A DNA stretch of 7,040 bases from Gemmatimonadota bacterium. Its GTDB lineage: Bacteria > Gemmatimonadota > Gemmatimonadetes > Longimicrobiales > Gaopeijiaceae. The stretch is from positions 1 through 7,040 of the forward strand of contig WGEM01000007.1 in NCBI GenBank assembly GCA_015492755.1, in the 5' to 3' direction. The translations under genes were made by a program, and so were the position numbers. The notes beneath the pieces were generated by a model, which had not been told where the DNA came from, searched no databases, and saw only the letters and a program-made list of their open reading frames with translations. Below are positions 1 to 6,978 of this stretch, in pieces (positions within the stretch are counted from its first letter, which is position 1; the number at the start of each line of letters is the position of its first letter).

Positions 1-1434
1 CTGGAGGATTTCTCGGAGGGCGGGGCTCAGGCGTATTTCACGGCGGCCATGCATGAGGAGCTCATCGCGCAGCTCAGCCGCGTCCCGGGACTTCGCGTGG
101 TGTCCCGCACGTCGGTGATGAAGTACCGCGACGCTCCCCTGACGGCTCCCGAAATCGGACGGGAGCTGGGGGTGGACGCGTTGGTGGAGGGGTCGGTGAC
201 GCGGACCGGCAGCCGCGTGCGCGTGATCCTCAAGGTGATCCACGCCGCCAGCGACACACCCCTCGAGACCCTGGAATACGAAGGCCCGGTCACCGATCCG
301 TTGGCGTTGCAGCGCACACTGGCTCACGAGCTGGTTCACCGGATCCAGATGGCCCATCGCGAGGAGACCTTCGCCGCCCACCCCCCGGTCTCCGCGGATT
401 CGTCGGCGCTGGAAGCGTACCTGCGGGGCCAATACGCCCTCGAGGAGGGGACCCCGGAGGGGTATCGTGACGCCATCCGCCACTTCCAGGAGGCGCTGGA
501 GCGCGATCCCCGGTTCGCGGAGGCGCTGGCGGGTCTGGCCGGCGCCCGGGTGCTCCTGGATCTGGAGGATCGCACGCTCGATACCGCCACGGCCCGTCTC
601 GCGCTGGCGGAGGCCCAGGAGGCGCTGAGCCTCGACACCGCCTCCATGGAGGCGCTGGAGGTGCTCTCGCTCCTGGAGCGTGCGCTGCCCCAGGACACCC
701 CTACGGCGCGGACAGGGGGCCACAGGGGCCACTTCGTGCACCTGCCCGGATCCGCAGACTCCATCGCGGTGACGGCGGAGGCGTACGACACGGCCCGGGC
801 AACCCACACGACGCGGATCGGGCAGCGCCTGGGCGAGCGACTGGGTGAGCTGGAAGCAGCGTCGGCCGGAACCGCCACGGAAGGACGCACCCTCCGCGCA
901 GAGCGCCACCTGCGCGCCGGCCGCTTCGCCGACGCCGCAGACGTGGCGCGCACCATCATCGCCGCAGATCCCACGGTGTCCGCGGCCTGGGAGATCCTGG
1001 TGCGCGCCGCCATCTCGGAGCGAGACCTGGCCGAAGTGGTAGGAATCGCGCGCGCGTGGAGCGCCTCCGACGCCGCCGGCGCGCCCACGCCGGAGGAAGT
1101 CGCGGAGCTGGAGCGGCGCGTGGCCGCCGAGGGGATGAGGGGATACTGGAGCTGGAGACTGGAACGGCTCCAGCGGAGCGTGGCGCGCGGCCAACCGGTG
1201 CGTCACACCGACCTCGCGGCGGCCTACGCCGGCCTGGGGCAGCGTGACGAGGCGATCCGGGAGCTGACGGAGGCGCTCCGGTCCGGAGAGCCCGGCCTCC
1301 TGGCGCTCCGCTCCGATCCCGTCTGGGACGAGCTGCGGGAGGATCCGCGGTTCGTGGCCATCGAACGCCAGGCGCGCAACCTCTGGCTCCGGAGGGGCCT
1401 GGCCGCTTCTGTCCCGAAACCTGGAGGTGGTTGA
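1..1434 (+). CDS. TolB/FlgO-like N-terminal domain plus TPR-repeat regulatory protein, 5'-truncated by the window
   Basis: The reading frame is open from base 1. The first 16 codons, before the Met at 49, already read as family sequence (EDFSEGGAQAYFTAAM), so the true start lies upstream and the Met at 49 is internal. The visible part is 477 residues. Residues 1 to about 117 match the TolB/FlgO-like module seen in bacterial regulators: EELIAQLSRVPGLRVVSRTS, then RELGVDALVEGSV at about 54-66. About 133-185 is a TPR-like helical pair (YRDAIRHFQEALERDPRFAE), followed by more degenerate alanine-rich helices. Residues 405-430 form another TPR (AAAYAGLGQRDEAIRELTEAL), and the SDPVWDELREDPRF ending is common in TPR proteins carrying Ser/Thr kinase domains. 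In that family the missing N-terminus is usually a Ser/Thr kinase, a winged-helix DNA-binding domain or a nucleotide cyclase; which one cannot be seen here. The likely role is signalling or protein-protein scaffolding, with unknown substrate. The stop overlaps the ATG of the next gene. Confidence 0.85.
   Translation: MEDFSEGGAQAYFTAAMHEELIAQLSRVPGLRVVSRTSVMKYRDAPLTAPEIGRELGVDALVEGSVTRTGSRVRVILKVIHAASDTPLETLEYEGPVTDPLALQRTLAHELVHRIQMAHREETFAAHPPVSADSSALEAYLRGQYALEEGTPEGYRDAIRHFQEALERDPRFAEALAGLAGARVLLDLEDRTLDTATARLALAEAQEALSLDTASMEALEVLSLLERALPQDTPTARTGGHRGHFVHLPGSADSIAVTAEAYDTARATHTTRIGQRLGERLGELEAASAGTATEGRTLRAERHLRAGRFADAADVARTIIAADPTVSAAWEILVRAAISERDLAEVVGIARAWSASDAAGAPTPEEVAELERRVAAEGMRGYWSWRLERLQRSVARGQPVRHTDLAAAYAGLGQRDEAIRELTEALRSGEPGLLALRSDPVWDELREDPRFVAIERQARNLWLRRGLAASVPKPGGG
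1423..1427 (+). promoter_or_regulatory. Ribosome binding site deciding the aldehyde dehydrogenase start
   Basis: GGAGG lies inside the last codons of the upstream gene, 6 nt before the ATG at 1434. A TTG at 1431 in the same frame would be only 3 nt away and would add a single residue, so the ATG at 1434 is preferred. The ATG shares its A with the TGA stop of the preceding gene (TGATG), an arrangement typical of translational coupling. Confidence 0.75.
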
Positions 1435-2801
1435 TGGCATTCGTGGCGACGAACCCGAGCACCGGAGTGGAGCTCAGACGCAGGGAGTTCCTCTCCCCCG
1501 ACGGCGTAGCGTCGGCCCTGGACCGCTCCCACACCGCGTTTCAGCGCTGGAGCATGCTTCCCGTGTCCCAGCGCGCCCCGAGCCTCGCACGCCTTGCGGA
1601 GCTGCTGCGCGCGCGGGCTCCGGAGCTGGCGCGGCTCATGACGGAAGAGATGGGGAAGCCGTACACCCAGGCGGTGGCCGAGGCGGAGAAGTGCGCGTGG
1701 GCCGCCGAGTACTACGCGCACCACGCGGAGGCCTTCCTGGCACCCGTGCCGGTGGACACCAATGCCGCCCGCAGCTACTGGACCTACCGGCCGCTGGGCG
1801 TGGTCCTGGGGATCATGCCGTGGAACTTCCCCTTCTGGCAGGTGGTGCGCTTCGCGGCGCCGACGCTGGCGGCGGGAAACACCGTCCTGGTCAAGCACGC
1901 GCCCTCCGTCCCGGGGTGCGCCGAGGCGCTGGAAGGACTCTTTCACGAGGCGGGGTTCGGCGACGGCGTCTACACCAACCTCTTCGTGGACGTGGATACC
2001 GCCGGGCGGATCATCGAGGATCCGCGGGTGCGGGCCGTGAGCCTCACCGGAAGTGTGCGCGCGGGGAAAGCCGTGGCCGCCCGCGCCGGATCCGTCATCA
2101 AGAAGTGCGTCCTGGAGCTGGGCGGAAGCGATCCCTCGCTTGTGCTGGAGGATGCCGATCTCGCGCTGGCGGTGGATCGGTGCGCCACGGGTCGCCTCAT
2201 CAATACCGGGCAAAGCTGCATCGCGGCGAAGCGGTACGTGGTGGTGCGGTCGGTGCTGGAGGAGTTCGAGGCGCGCATCACCGAACGCCTGCGGGCGGTC
2301 CGCGTGGGGGATCCCATGGATCCCGAGACGGAGATGGGTCCCATGGCCCGCGTGGATCTGCGGGATGCGCTGCACACACAGGTGCAGGGCTCGGTGGAGC
2401 GCGGCGCGCGCCTCGTCCTCGGGGGGGAGGTGCCCGACGGACCGGGCGCGTGGTATCCCCCCACCCTCCTGGCGGATGTGGGGCCCGGGATGCCCGCCTA
2501 CCACGAAGAGCTCTTCGGACCCGTCGCGGTCATCGTTCCCGCCGCAGACGAAGCGGACGCCATCCGGATCGCCAACCACACCACCTTCGGGTTGGGAGCC
2601 TCGGTCTACACCCGGGACGTGAAGCGCGGCGAGCGCATCGCCGCCGAGCTCATCGACGCCGGCAATTGCTTCGTCAATGACTTCGTACGCAGCGATCCGC
2701 GGCTGCCCTTCGGGGGAACCAAGGAGAGCGGCTACGGCCGGGAGCTCTCCCCCCTGGGGATCCGGGAGTTCACCAACGTCAAGACGGTGTGGGTAGCGTG
2801 A
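1434..2801 (+). CDS. NAD(P)+-dependent aldehyde dehydrogenase, GabD1-type succinate-semialdehyde dehydrogenase-like
   Basis: This complete 455-residue protein matches the usual length (about 455-460) of the GabD1 branch of the aldehyde dehydrogenase superfamily. The N-terminal cofactor-binding domain carries PWNFPFWQ at 129-136, with N131 as the oxyanion Asn, then VLVKHA at 151-156 and LTGS at 204-207. The general base is E228 in LELGGSDP. The nucleophile is C262 in NTGQSCIAAKR. EELFGPVA (358-365) supplies the conserved Glu and Phe, and PFGGTKESGYGRELS (425-439) closes the fold. Single-cysteine SCIAAKR and LTGS, instead of FTGS, are hallmarks of GabD1-like enzymes, which oxidise succinate semialdehyde to succinate at the end of the GABA shunt in the cytoplasm. 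There is no acidic residue right after the KHAPS segment, which would allow NADP+, but that is inference. Substrate cannot be fixed from sequence; other small semialdehydes are possible, and no GABA transaminase is in view. It is translationally coupled to the TPR regulator upstream. Confidence 0.93.
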   Translation: MAFVATNPSTGVELRRREFLSPDGVASALDRSHTAFQRWSMLPVSQRAPSLARLAELLRARAPELARLMTEEMGKPYTQAVAEAEKCAWAAEYYAHHAEAFLAPVPVDTNAARSYWTYRPLGVVLGIMPWNFPFWQVVRFAAPTLAAGNTVLVKHAPSVPGCAEALEGLFHEAGFGDGVYTNLFVDVDTAGRIIEDPRVRAVSLTGSVRAGKAVAARAGSVIKKCVLELGGSDPSLVLEDADLALAVDRCATGRLINTGQSCIAAKRYVVVRSVLEEFEARITERLRAVRVGDPMDPETEMGPMARVDLRDALHTQVQGSVERGARLVLGGEVPDGPGAWYPPTLLADVGPGMPAYHEELFGPVAVIVPAADEADAIRIANHTTFGLGASVYTRDVKRGERIAAELIDAGNCFVNDFVRSDPRLPFGGTKESGYGRELSPLGIREFTNVKTVWVA

Positions 2802-2814
2802 GGGCCCGCCTCAC
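2798..2814. terminator. Short GC-rich hairpin spanning both convergent stop codons, possible bidirectional terminator
   Basis: GTGAGG (2798-2803) and CCTCAC (2809-2814) form a perfect 6-bp inverted repeat around a 5-nt loop (GCCCG). The stem contains the TGA of the dehydrogenase (2799-2801) and, on the other strand, the TGA of thyX (2811-2813), so each transcript reads the same G-TGA-GG. There is no T-tract on either side, so intrinsic termination is not assured. With only 9 bp between the genes there is little other room for a terminator. The symmetry could also be chance. Confidence 0.3.
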
Positions 2815-3788
2815 TCGAAGGCGCCGGGGACCGCCTCGTACATTTCGCGCGCCACCTCTTCCGCGGTACGCATCCTTGAGAGATCCAACTCGAAGTCGGG
2901 AATCGTGGGCGGGTGGAGCTTGTCCAGGAGCTCGCGCACTTCCCTGCCGGAGAGTCCGGCGGCCTTGAGCTCCTCGATGCTGAAGGATGCCCCGTCGCGG
3001 GCGCGCACGCCCGCTTCGTCCACCTGCAGGAGCCGCGCGAGAACCTCCAGCTCCACGCGGCTCATGCGCCGCCCCGTGAGGTCGTAGTCCACCCAAGCCT
3101 CGAAGGAGAGGGGCACCACCCGTTTGACCATGCCAGCGATGACTTCGGCGTACACGCGGATCTCGTACTGGGCGTGTGGATCGGCTCGCAGCGCCAGGAA
3201 GTGGAGCAGGTTGTGGAGGTCGATCTTCCAGTACCACTGGGTATAGGTGGAGAGGGGCAGATCGATGCGCGCGATTTCCCGGGCGATCTCGTGACCCACC
3301 ATCCAGGTGTAGCCCTCCCCCGCCATGGCGCGCAGGCGCTCCCACCTGGCCACCGCTTCCCGGTAAAGCTCCTCCGGAGCGGGATCGGCCCGCCCCTGGT
3401 TGTTCGCCGTGGACTGAAGCGCGAAGTGCTCGGGGCGGGGACGGTAAAAGAGCAGCGGCATGAGGCTGTAGCGACCGCTGTACTCGTTCACCGACGCGGT
3501 GCGGTGGCGGATCCACTGGCGTGCCACGAACATGGGCATGGCGCAGTGGAACTTGAATTCCACCATCTCGCTGGGCGTGGTGTGTCGATGGCGACGCAGA
3601 TAACGGATCAGACCCCGCGTCTGCGAGACCTTCCGGGTTCCGTATCCATAGCTCACGCGGGCGGCGCGCTCCACGTCCTCGTCGGTGCCCATGTAGTCCA
3701 CCAGAGCCACGAAGCCGTGGTCAAGAACAGGGAAGTAACCGCCGAGAATCTCTTCGGCGGCCGGGACGGTGGGACGCTTGGTCTCCAT
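2811..3788 (-). CDS. thyX: Flavin-dependent thymidylate synthase ThyX
   Basis: The 325-residue product makes dTMP from dUMP using methylene-tetrahydrofolate and FAD/NADPH. It is the alternative to ThyA and acts as a cytoplasmic homotetramer. The ThyX signature RHRX7S is intact: R94-H95-R96 through S104 in RHRTASVNEYSGRYS. Upstream are RHRHTTPSEMVEFKF (66-80) and FVARQWIRHR. Further on come FYTQWYWK-like TYTQWYWK (181-188), LHNLLHFLALR, and the substrate-binding segment R201 to R211 with HAQYEIR. The ATG at 3788 gives METKRPTVPAAEEILGGYFP, matching the N-terminus of long proteobacterial ThyX proteins. A TTG at 3836 in the same frame would add 16 residues unlike the family. Neither start has a clear Shine-Dalgarno. 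The ThyX core ends near residue 250; the remaining 75 or so residues, a helical charged tail containing LSGREVRELLDKLHPP, are longer than in the shortest ThyX enzymes. It converges on the dehydrogenase and diverges from the kinase, so it is probably a single-gene unit. Confidence 0.96.
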   Translation of the reverse strand: METKRPTVPAAEEILGGYFPVLDHGFVALVDYMGTDEDVERAARVSYGYGTRKVSQTRGLIRYLRRHRHTTPSEMVEFKFHCAMPMFVARQWIRHRTASVNEYSGRYSLMPLLFYRPRPEHFALQSTANNQGRADPAPEELYREAVARWERLRAMAGEGYTWMVGHEIAREIARIDLPLSTYTQWYWKIDLHNLLHFLALRADPHAQYEIRVYAEVIAGMVKRVVPLSFEAWVDYDLTGRRMSRVELEVLARLLQVDEAGVRARDGASFSIEELKAAGLSGREVRELLDKLHPPTIPDFELDLSRMRTAEEVAREMYEAVPGAFE

Positions 3789-3911
3789 GACGGTTTGGCT
3801 GGGTGAACGGATTGCCGCTGACGACCGGGTGGGCAATATAGCTTCATCTGGACGTGGGCACCCCTCTTCATAGCTTCCACGGACCGTCGTTCGTCACGTG
3901 GGAGGGTGCGC
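3789..3911. promoter_or_regulatory. Divergent promoter region between thyX and the hybrid kinase gene
   Basis: Both flanking genes start outward from this 123-bp gap, so it must hold their promoters unless transcription comes from elsewhere. The one AT-rich patch, CAATATA at 3834-3840, reads TATATT on the minus strand (5 of 6 to the sigma-70 -10 consensus), which would give thyX a leader of about 40 nt. No good -35 box lies at 16-18 bp. On the plus strand, TTGCCG (3812-3817) sits 19 bp before TATAGC (3837-3842), a weak possible pair for the kinase gene. The octamer ATAGCTTC occurs twice in direct orientation, at 3838-3845 and 3870-3877, 32 bp apart. Individual elements are low confidence. Confidence 0.4.
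3900..3905 (+). promoter_or_regulatory. Ribosome binding site deciding the hybrid kinase start
   Basis: GGGAGG ends 6 nt before the GTG at 3912, an ideal spacing. The GTG at 3906 in the same frame directly abuts the motif, with no spacer, and is therefore unlikely. The GTG at 3915 (9-nt spacing) is a less favoured alternative. No ATG is available in frame at this position. Confidence 0.65.
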
Positions 3912-6845
3912 GTGGTGGGAAACAGCTCCATCGGAAGGAGCCTGGCGATCTTGGCCGCCGGGGTGGCGCTGCCGTTGATGGCGCTCGCCGCCTTCACCAT
4001 CGCCACGGAGTACACGGCGTCGGTGCGCCGCGCCGAAGGCCAGGCGGATCGCCTCGCGGCGGGGGTGGCCGCCGCCGTGGCTCAGTACTACCAGGACGCG
4101 TACCGAGTGGGCGAGGGGCTGGCGGAAAGTCCTGCCGTCCGCTCGCTGGACCCCAGGGCGATCCGCGCCCGCCTGGACCCGGTGGTGGCGGCGCTCCCGG
4201 CGGTACCCAACCTCGTCGTCACCGACCGCGAGGGCCGGATCATCTACTCGGCGCTGGAGGTGCCGGAGCCCGCTCCCACCGCCGCGGACCGCGAGTGGTT
4301 CCGGGCCGTGGTGGGCGAAGGCCGACCGGTGACAAGTCCCCCTCTACGCGGGCGGGTTTCGCAGGAGCTGGTCACCGTCCTCACCTACCCCGTGCGGAAC
4401 GGAGCAGGTGAGATTGCTGGTGCGCTCTTCATGCCGCTCCGGCTAGGACATCTCCAGGAGCTGGTGGCCCGGTCCGCCACGCCCGACGCCCTCCTCACCA
4501 TCACGGACACCGCCTTCGTCGTTCTGGCTCGGTCGAGCGATGTCGACGAATGGCTCCTCCGGCGCCTCCCGGCCAGCCCACCGGAGGACAAGACCGACCT
4601 CTCGCTGGGAGCCGGATTCAACGAAGCCACCGCCGCCGACGGCGTGCGCCGCCTCTTCGCCTTCCGGCGGGTGCCCGGAACGCCGTGGGTCGTCTGGGCC
4701 GGTCTCCCCACCAGGCAGATTCTGGCCACCGTGCGCGCCACGCTGGCTCCCAAGCTCCTCCTGTCGCTCCTGGTGGTACTCTTCGTGGCGGTGTTCGCGC
4801 ACCGTACCGCCCACACCATCCAGGCTTCGCTCCGGCGCCTGGTCGACCACATGCGCGCCGGCGACGACGGCAGGATCGAACACCTTCCCGAGGACGGCCC
4901 GCTCGAAGTGGCGGAGGTCGCCCGCAGCTTCAACCGGGTACTGGCGGCACGCAGGATGGCCGAAGAGGAGGTGGCCCGGCGCGCCGAACTGCACCAGCTC
5001 CTCATGAAGGCCACCAACGACGCCGTCTGGGACTGGGATCTGAGGCACGACCGCATCACCGGCAACGACGGCTTCGTGGAGCTCTTCGGTCCGCCGCCAC
5101 GAGGAGAGGGCTCGGTGCTTGAGTACTGGCTCGCCCGTGTGCACCCGGAGGACGCCGAGGCGATGCGTCGGCGGTTCGAGCGCATGCACCAGTCCCACGA
5201 CGACGCATGGAGCGCAGAGTACCGCGTGCGCGACGAAAGCGGTGAATGGCGCGAGGTGCTGGACCGCTGCTATCTCATCCGGGATGAGGACGGGCGACCC
5301 GCGCGGGTGGTGGGCGCCATCATGGACGTCACGGAGACCCGCCGCGCGCAAGCCCGCTACGAGGCCATCTTCCAGAACTCGGCCTTCCCCATCTATCTCG
5401 TATCCGCCGACGGGGAAATCCTGGAAGCCAACGAGGCCTTCCACCAACTGATGGAGCTACCCGAAGGCGCGGCGAAGGGTCTCAACGAGCAGGCGTTCCA
5501 CGTCGATCCGGATGCGCTCCGCGCCCAGATGGTGGCCGCGATGGAGGGAGCGGCGGAGCCGGCGGAGCTGGAGTGGCGCACCCGGTCCGGCGGCGTGGCG
5601 CACGTGCGGGTGCACCGTACACGCCTCCAGGCGGAAACCGCAGGTGCAGCCTACGAGGTCATCGCTGAGGATCTCACGGAGCGCAAGACGCTCGAAGAAC
5701 AGTTCCGTCAATCCCAGAAGATGGAGGCGGTGGGTCGCCTGGCGGGAGGCGTGGCCCACGACTTCAACAACCGGCTCACCGTCATCCAGGGTCGCGCCCA
5801 GCTCCTCCGCGCCGAGCTCGAGCACGATCCGGAGTTGTTGGAAAACGTGGACGCCATCCTGGACTCTGCCGAGGCGGCGGCACGCATGACCCGCGAGCTG
5901 CTGGCGCTCTCACGGAAGCGGATCTCGGAGCCACGCGTGCTGTCCGTGAACGACCTCATCGCCAAGCTCCGGCCCACGCTCCAGACGCTCCTGGAGGAGT
6001 CGCTGGTCCTGGTCACGGAGCTGCAGCAGGATCTCCCCAGCGTCCGCGTGGACCCCGGCCACTTCGAGCAGATGCTCATGAACCTGGTGGTGAATGCCCG
6101 CGATGCCCAGGAAGGATCCGGGACCATCACCATCCGTACCGCGCGCCGGCTGGTGACACCGCACGACGCGGAGGGCGCACCCGGGCTCAACGCGGGCGCC
6201 TATGTGTCCGTCACGGTGGCGGACACGGGTACGGGTATGCCGCCCGAGGTGCTGGCGCGAGCGTTCGAGCCGTTCTTCACCACGAAGCCGGTAGGTGTGG
6301 GCACCGGGCTCGGTCTCTCCACGGTGTACGGGCTGGCGAAGCAGAACCACGTCTACGTGCAGATCCGGAGCGAAGTGGGCCAGGGAACGGAGGTGGAGCT
6401 CCTCTTCCCGGAGGTTCTGGCGGAGTCGGAGCGGGTACTGGCGGCGGAGGCCGTCGACGTGCCGCGCGGCGGGGGCGCACTCGTCCTGGTGGTGGAGGAC
6501 GAGGAGGGCGTGCGCCAGGTGGTTGCCCGGACGCTGGACTATCTGGGATACCAGGTGGTGGAAGCCGCTTCAGGCGAGGACGCGCTGGATCTGCCCTCCG
6601 ACATCCTTGCACGTCTCGATCTCCTCGTGACGGACGTGATCATGCCGGGAATGCGGGGCGACGAGCTGGCGGAGCGCCTCCGCCAGATCCGTGCCGACCT
6701 CCCGATCCTCTTCATGTCGGGGTACCGGGCCGACATCGAGTTGGGCCAGGACGCGACGGCACGCAGGTTCTTCATCCCGAAGCCCTTCACGCCGCCGGAG
6801 CTCGGCCTCGCCGTGGCGGAGGCTCTCGCCAGCGCGATGGTGTAG
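3912..6845 (+). CDS. Membrane-bound hybrid sensor histidine kinase (Cache-like sensor, HAMP, 2 PAS, HisKA, HATPase, receiver)
   Basis: This 977-residue protein (GTG start) is a multi-domain signalling kinase. TM1 spans about 9-31. An extracytoplasmic domain of about 245 residues resembles a double Cache sensor (LVVTDREGRIIYSA at 101-114, DREWFRAVVGEGRPV, VTVLTYPVRNGAGEIAGALF). TM2 spans about 281-297 and is followed by a HAMP-like linker to about 352. PAS 1 (about 358-478) ends in a PAC motif, VVGAIMDVTETRRAQ. PAS 2 (about 482-595) ends with VIAEDLTERKTLEEQ. The HisKA H-box has phosphoacceptor H616 in GGVAHDFNNRLTVI. The HATPase shows the N-box (N724, N728 in MNLVVNARDA), G1 DTGTGM (771-776), FEPFFTTK (785-792) and G2 GTGLGL (797-802). 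The C-terminal receiver has acidic residues E862/D863, phosphoacceptor D908 (TDVIMPGM), S936 and K957, so it looks competent. No output or HPt domain follows, so phosphate must pass to a partner outside the window. The ligand is unknown. Confidence 0.95.
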   Translation: MVGNSSIGRSLAILAAGVALPLMALAAFTIATEYTASVRRAEGQADRLAAGVAAAVAQYYQDAYRVGEGLAESPAVRSLDPRAIRARLDPVVAALPAVPNLVVTDREGRIIYSALEVPEPAPTAADREWFRAVVGEGRPVTSPPLRGRVSQELVTVLTYPVRNGAGEIAGALFMPLRLGHLQELVARSATPDALLTITDTAFVVLARSSDVDEWLLRRLPASPPEDKTDLSLGAGFNEATAADGVRRLFAFRRVPGTPWVVWAGLPTRQILATVRATLAPKLLLSLLVVLFVAVFAHRTAHTIQASLRRLVDHMRAGDDGRIEHLPEDGPLEVAEVARSFNRVLAARRMAEEEVARRAELHQLLMKATNDAVWDWDLRHDRITGNDGFVELFGPPPRGEGSVLEYWLARVHPEDAEAMRRRFERMHQSHDDAWSAEYRVRDESGEWREVLDRCYLIRDEDGRPARVVGAIMDVTETRRAQARYEAIFQNSAFPIYLVSADGEILEANEAFHQLMELPEGAAKGLNEQAFHVDPDALRAQMVAAMEGAAEPAELEWRTRSGGVAHVRVHRTRLQAETAGAAYEVIAEDLTERKTLEEQFRQSQKMEAVGRLAGGVAHDFNNRLTVIQGRAQLLRAELEHDPELLENVDAILDSAEAAARMTRELLALSRKRISEPRVLSVNDLIAKLRPTLQTLLEESLVLVTELQQDLPSVRVDPGHFEQMLMNLVVNARDAQEGSGTITIRTARRLVTPHDAEGAPGLNAGAYVSVTVADTGTGMPPEVLARAFEPFFTTKPVGVGTGLGLSTVYGLAKQNHVYVQIRSEVGQGTEVELLFPEVLAESERVLAAEAVDVPRGGGALVLVVEDEEGVRQVVARTLDYLGYQVVEAASGEDALDLPSDILARLDLLVTDVIMPGMRGDELAERLRQIRADLPILFMSGYRADIELGQDATARRFFIPKPFTPPELGLAVAEALASAMV

Positions 6846-6874
6846 GAGCCTGTCCGAGTAAGAGAGCGGGCCGC

Positions 6875-6978
6875 GTTGGGCGCGCCACGGCCCCGAATCC
6901 TAGACGGCGTGACGACGGCGTAGCCCGAGCTACGTCGAGGAGCGCCAACGACGGAGGCGGGGCCGTGCCGCGCCCAAC
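6875..6978. repeat. Long imperfect palindrome with an internal stem-loop, REP/BIME- or MITE-like
   Basis: Arms at 6875-6895 and 6958-6978 are inverted repeats over 21 positions with one mismatch (C6885 opposite C6968). The core pairs GTTGGGCGCG with CGCGCCCAAC and CACGGCCCCG with CGGGGCCGTG. Inside, 6916-6924 pairs with 6929-6937 around a CCGA loop (8 Watson-Crick pairs and one G-T). Two further short helices, 6898-6900 with 6953-6955 and 6906-6909 with 6943-6946, nest between the two, so the whole unit could fold as one arm. The octamer GACGGCGT is also repeated directly at 6903-6910 and 6914-6921. It starts about 30 bp after the kinase stop. There is no T-tract and no transposase. This architecture is typical of intergenic palindromic repeats of many genomes, but copy number cannot be judged from one copy. 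A structured 3' UTR or terminator is the alternative. Confidence 0.6.
6916..6937. repeat. Perfect-core stem-loop at the apex of the palindrome
   Basis: CGTAGC (6919-6924) and GCTACG (6929-6934) form six Watson-Crick pairs closed by the tetraloop CCGA. The stem extends outward through one G-T pair (6918/6935) and two more Watson-Crick pairs. On its own it is the strongest compact hairpin in the 3' intergenic stretch and sits at the centre of the larger inverted repeat, as expected if the large element folds into a single branch. No U-run follows. Confidence 0.6.

Noticed and set aside
1224..2579. Long open frame (451 codons) on the minus strand opposite the dehydrogenase and the TPR gene
   Set aside because: It is antisense to two genes with clear family motifs. 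Its translation is rich in His, Arg and Gly with no recognisable domain, as expected for antisense frames in GC-rich DNA.
1427..2680. Second long plus-strand frame overlapping the dehydrogenase
   Set aside because: It is out of frame with the catalytic motifs, and the product is an Arg/Gly/Ala-rich low-complexity sequence without domains.
2913..3806. 297-codon plus-strand frame opposite thyX
   Set aside because: thyX on the minus strand carries the full RHRX7S signature. The opposite frame shows no family resemblance.
4443..5447. 334-codon minus-strand frame inside the hybrid kinase gene
   Set aside because: The plus-strand kinase frame is continuous with all motifs in order. The antisense product looks like a shadow frame.
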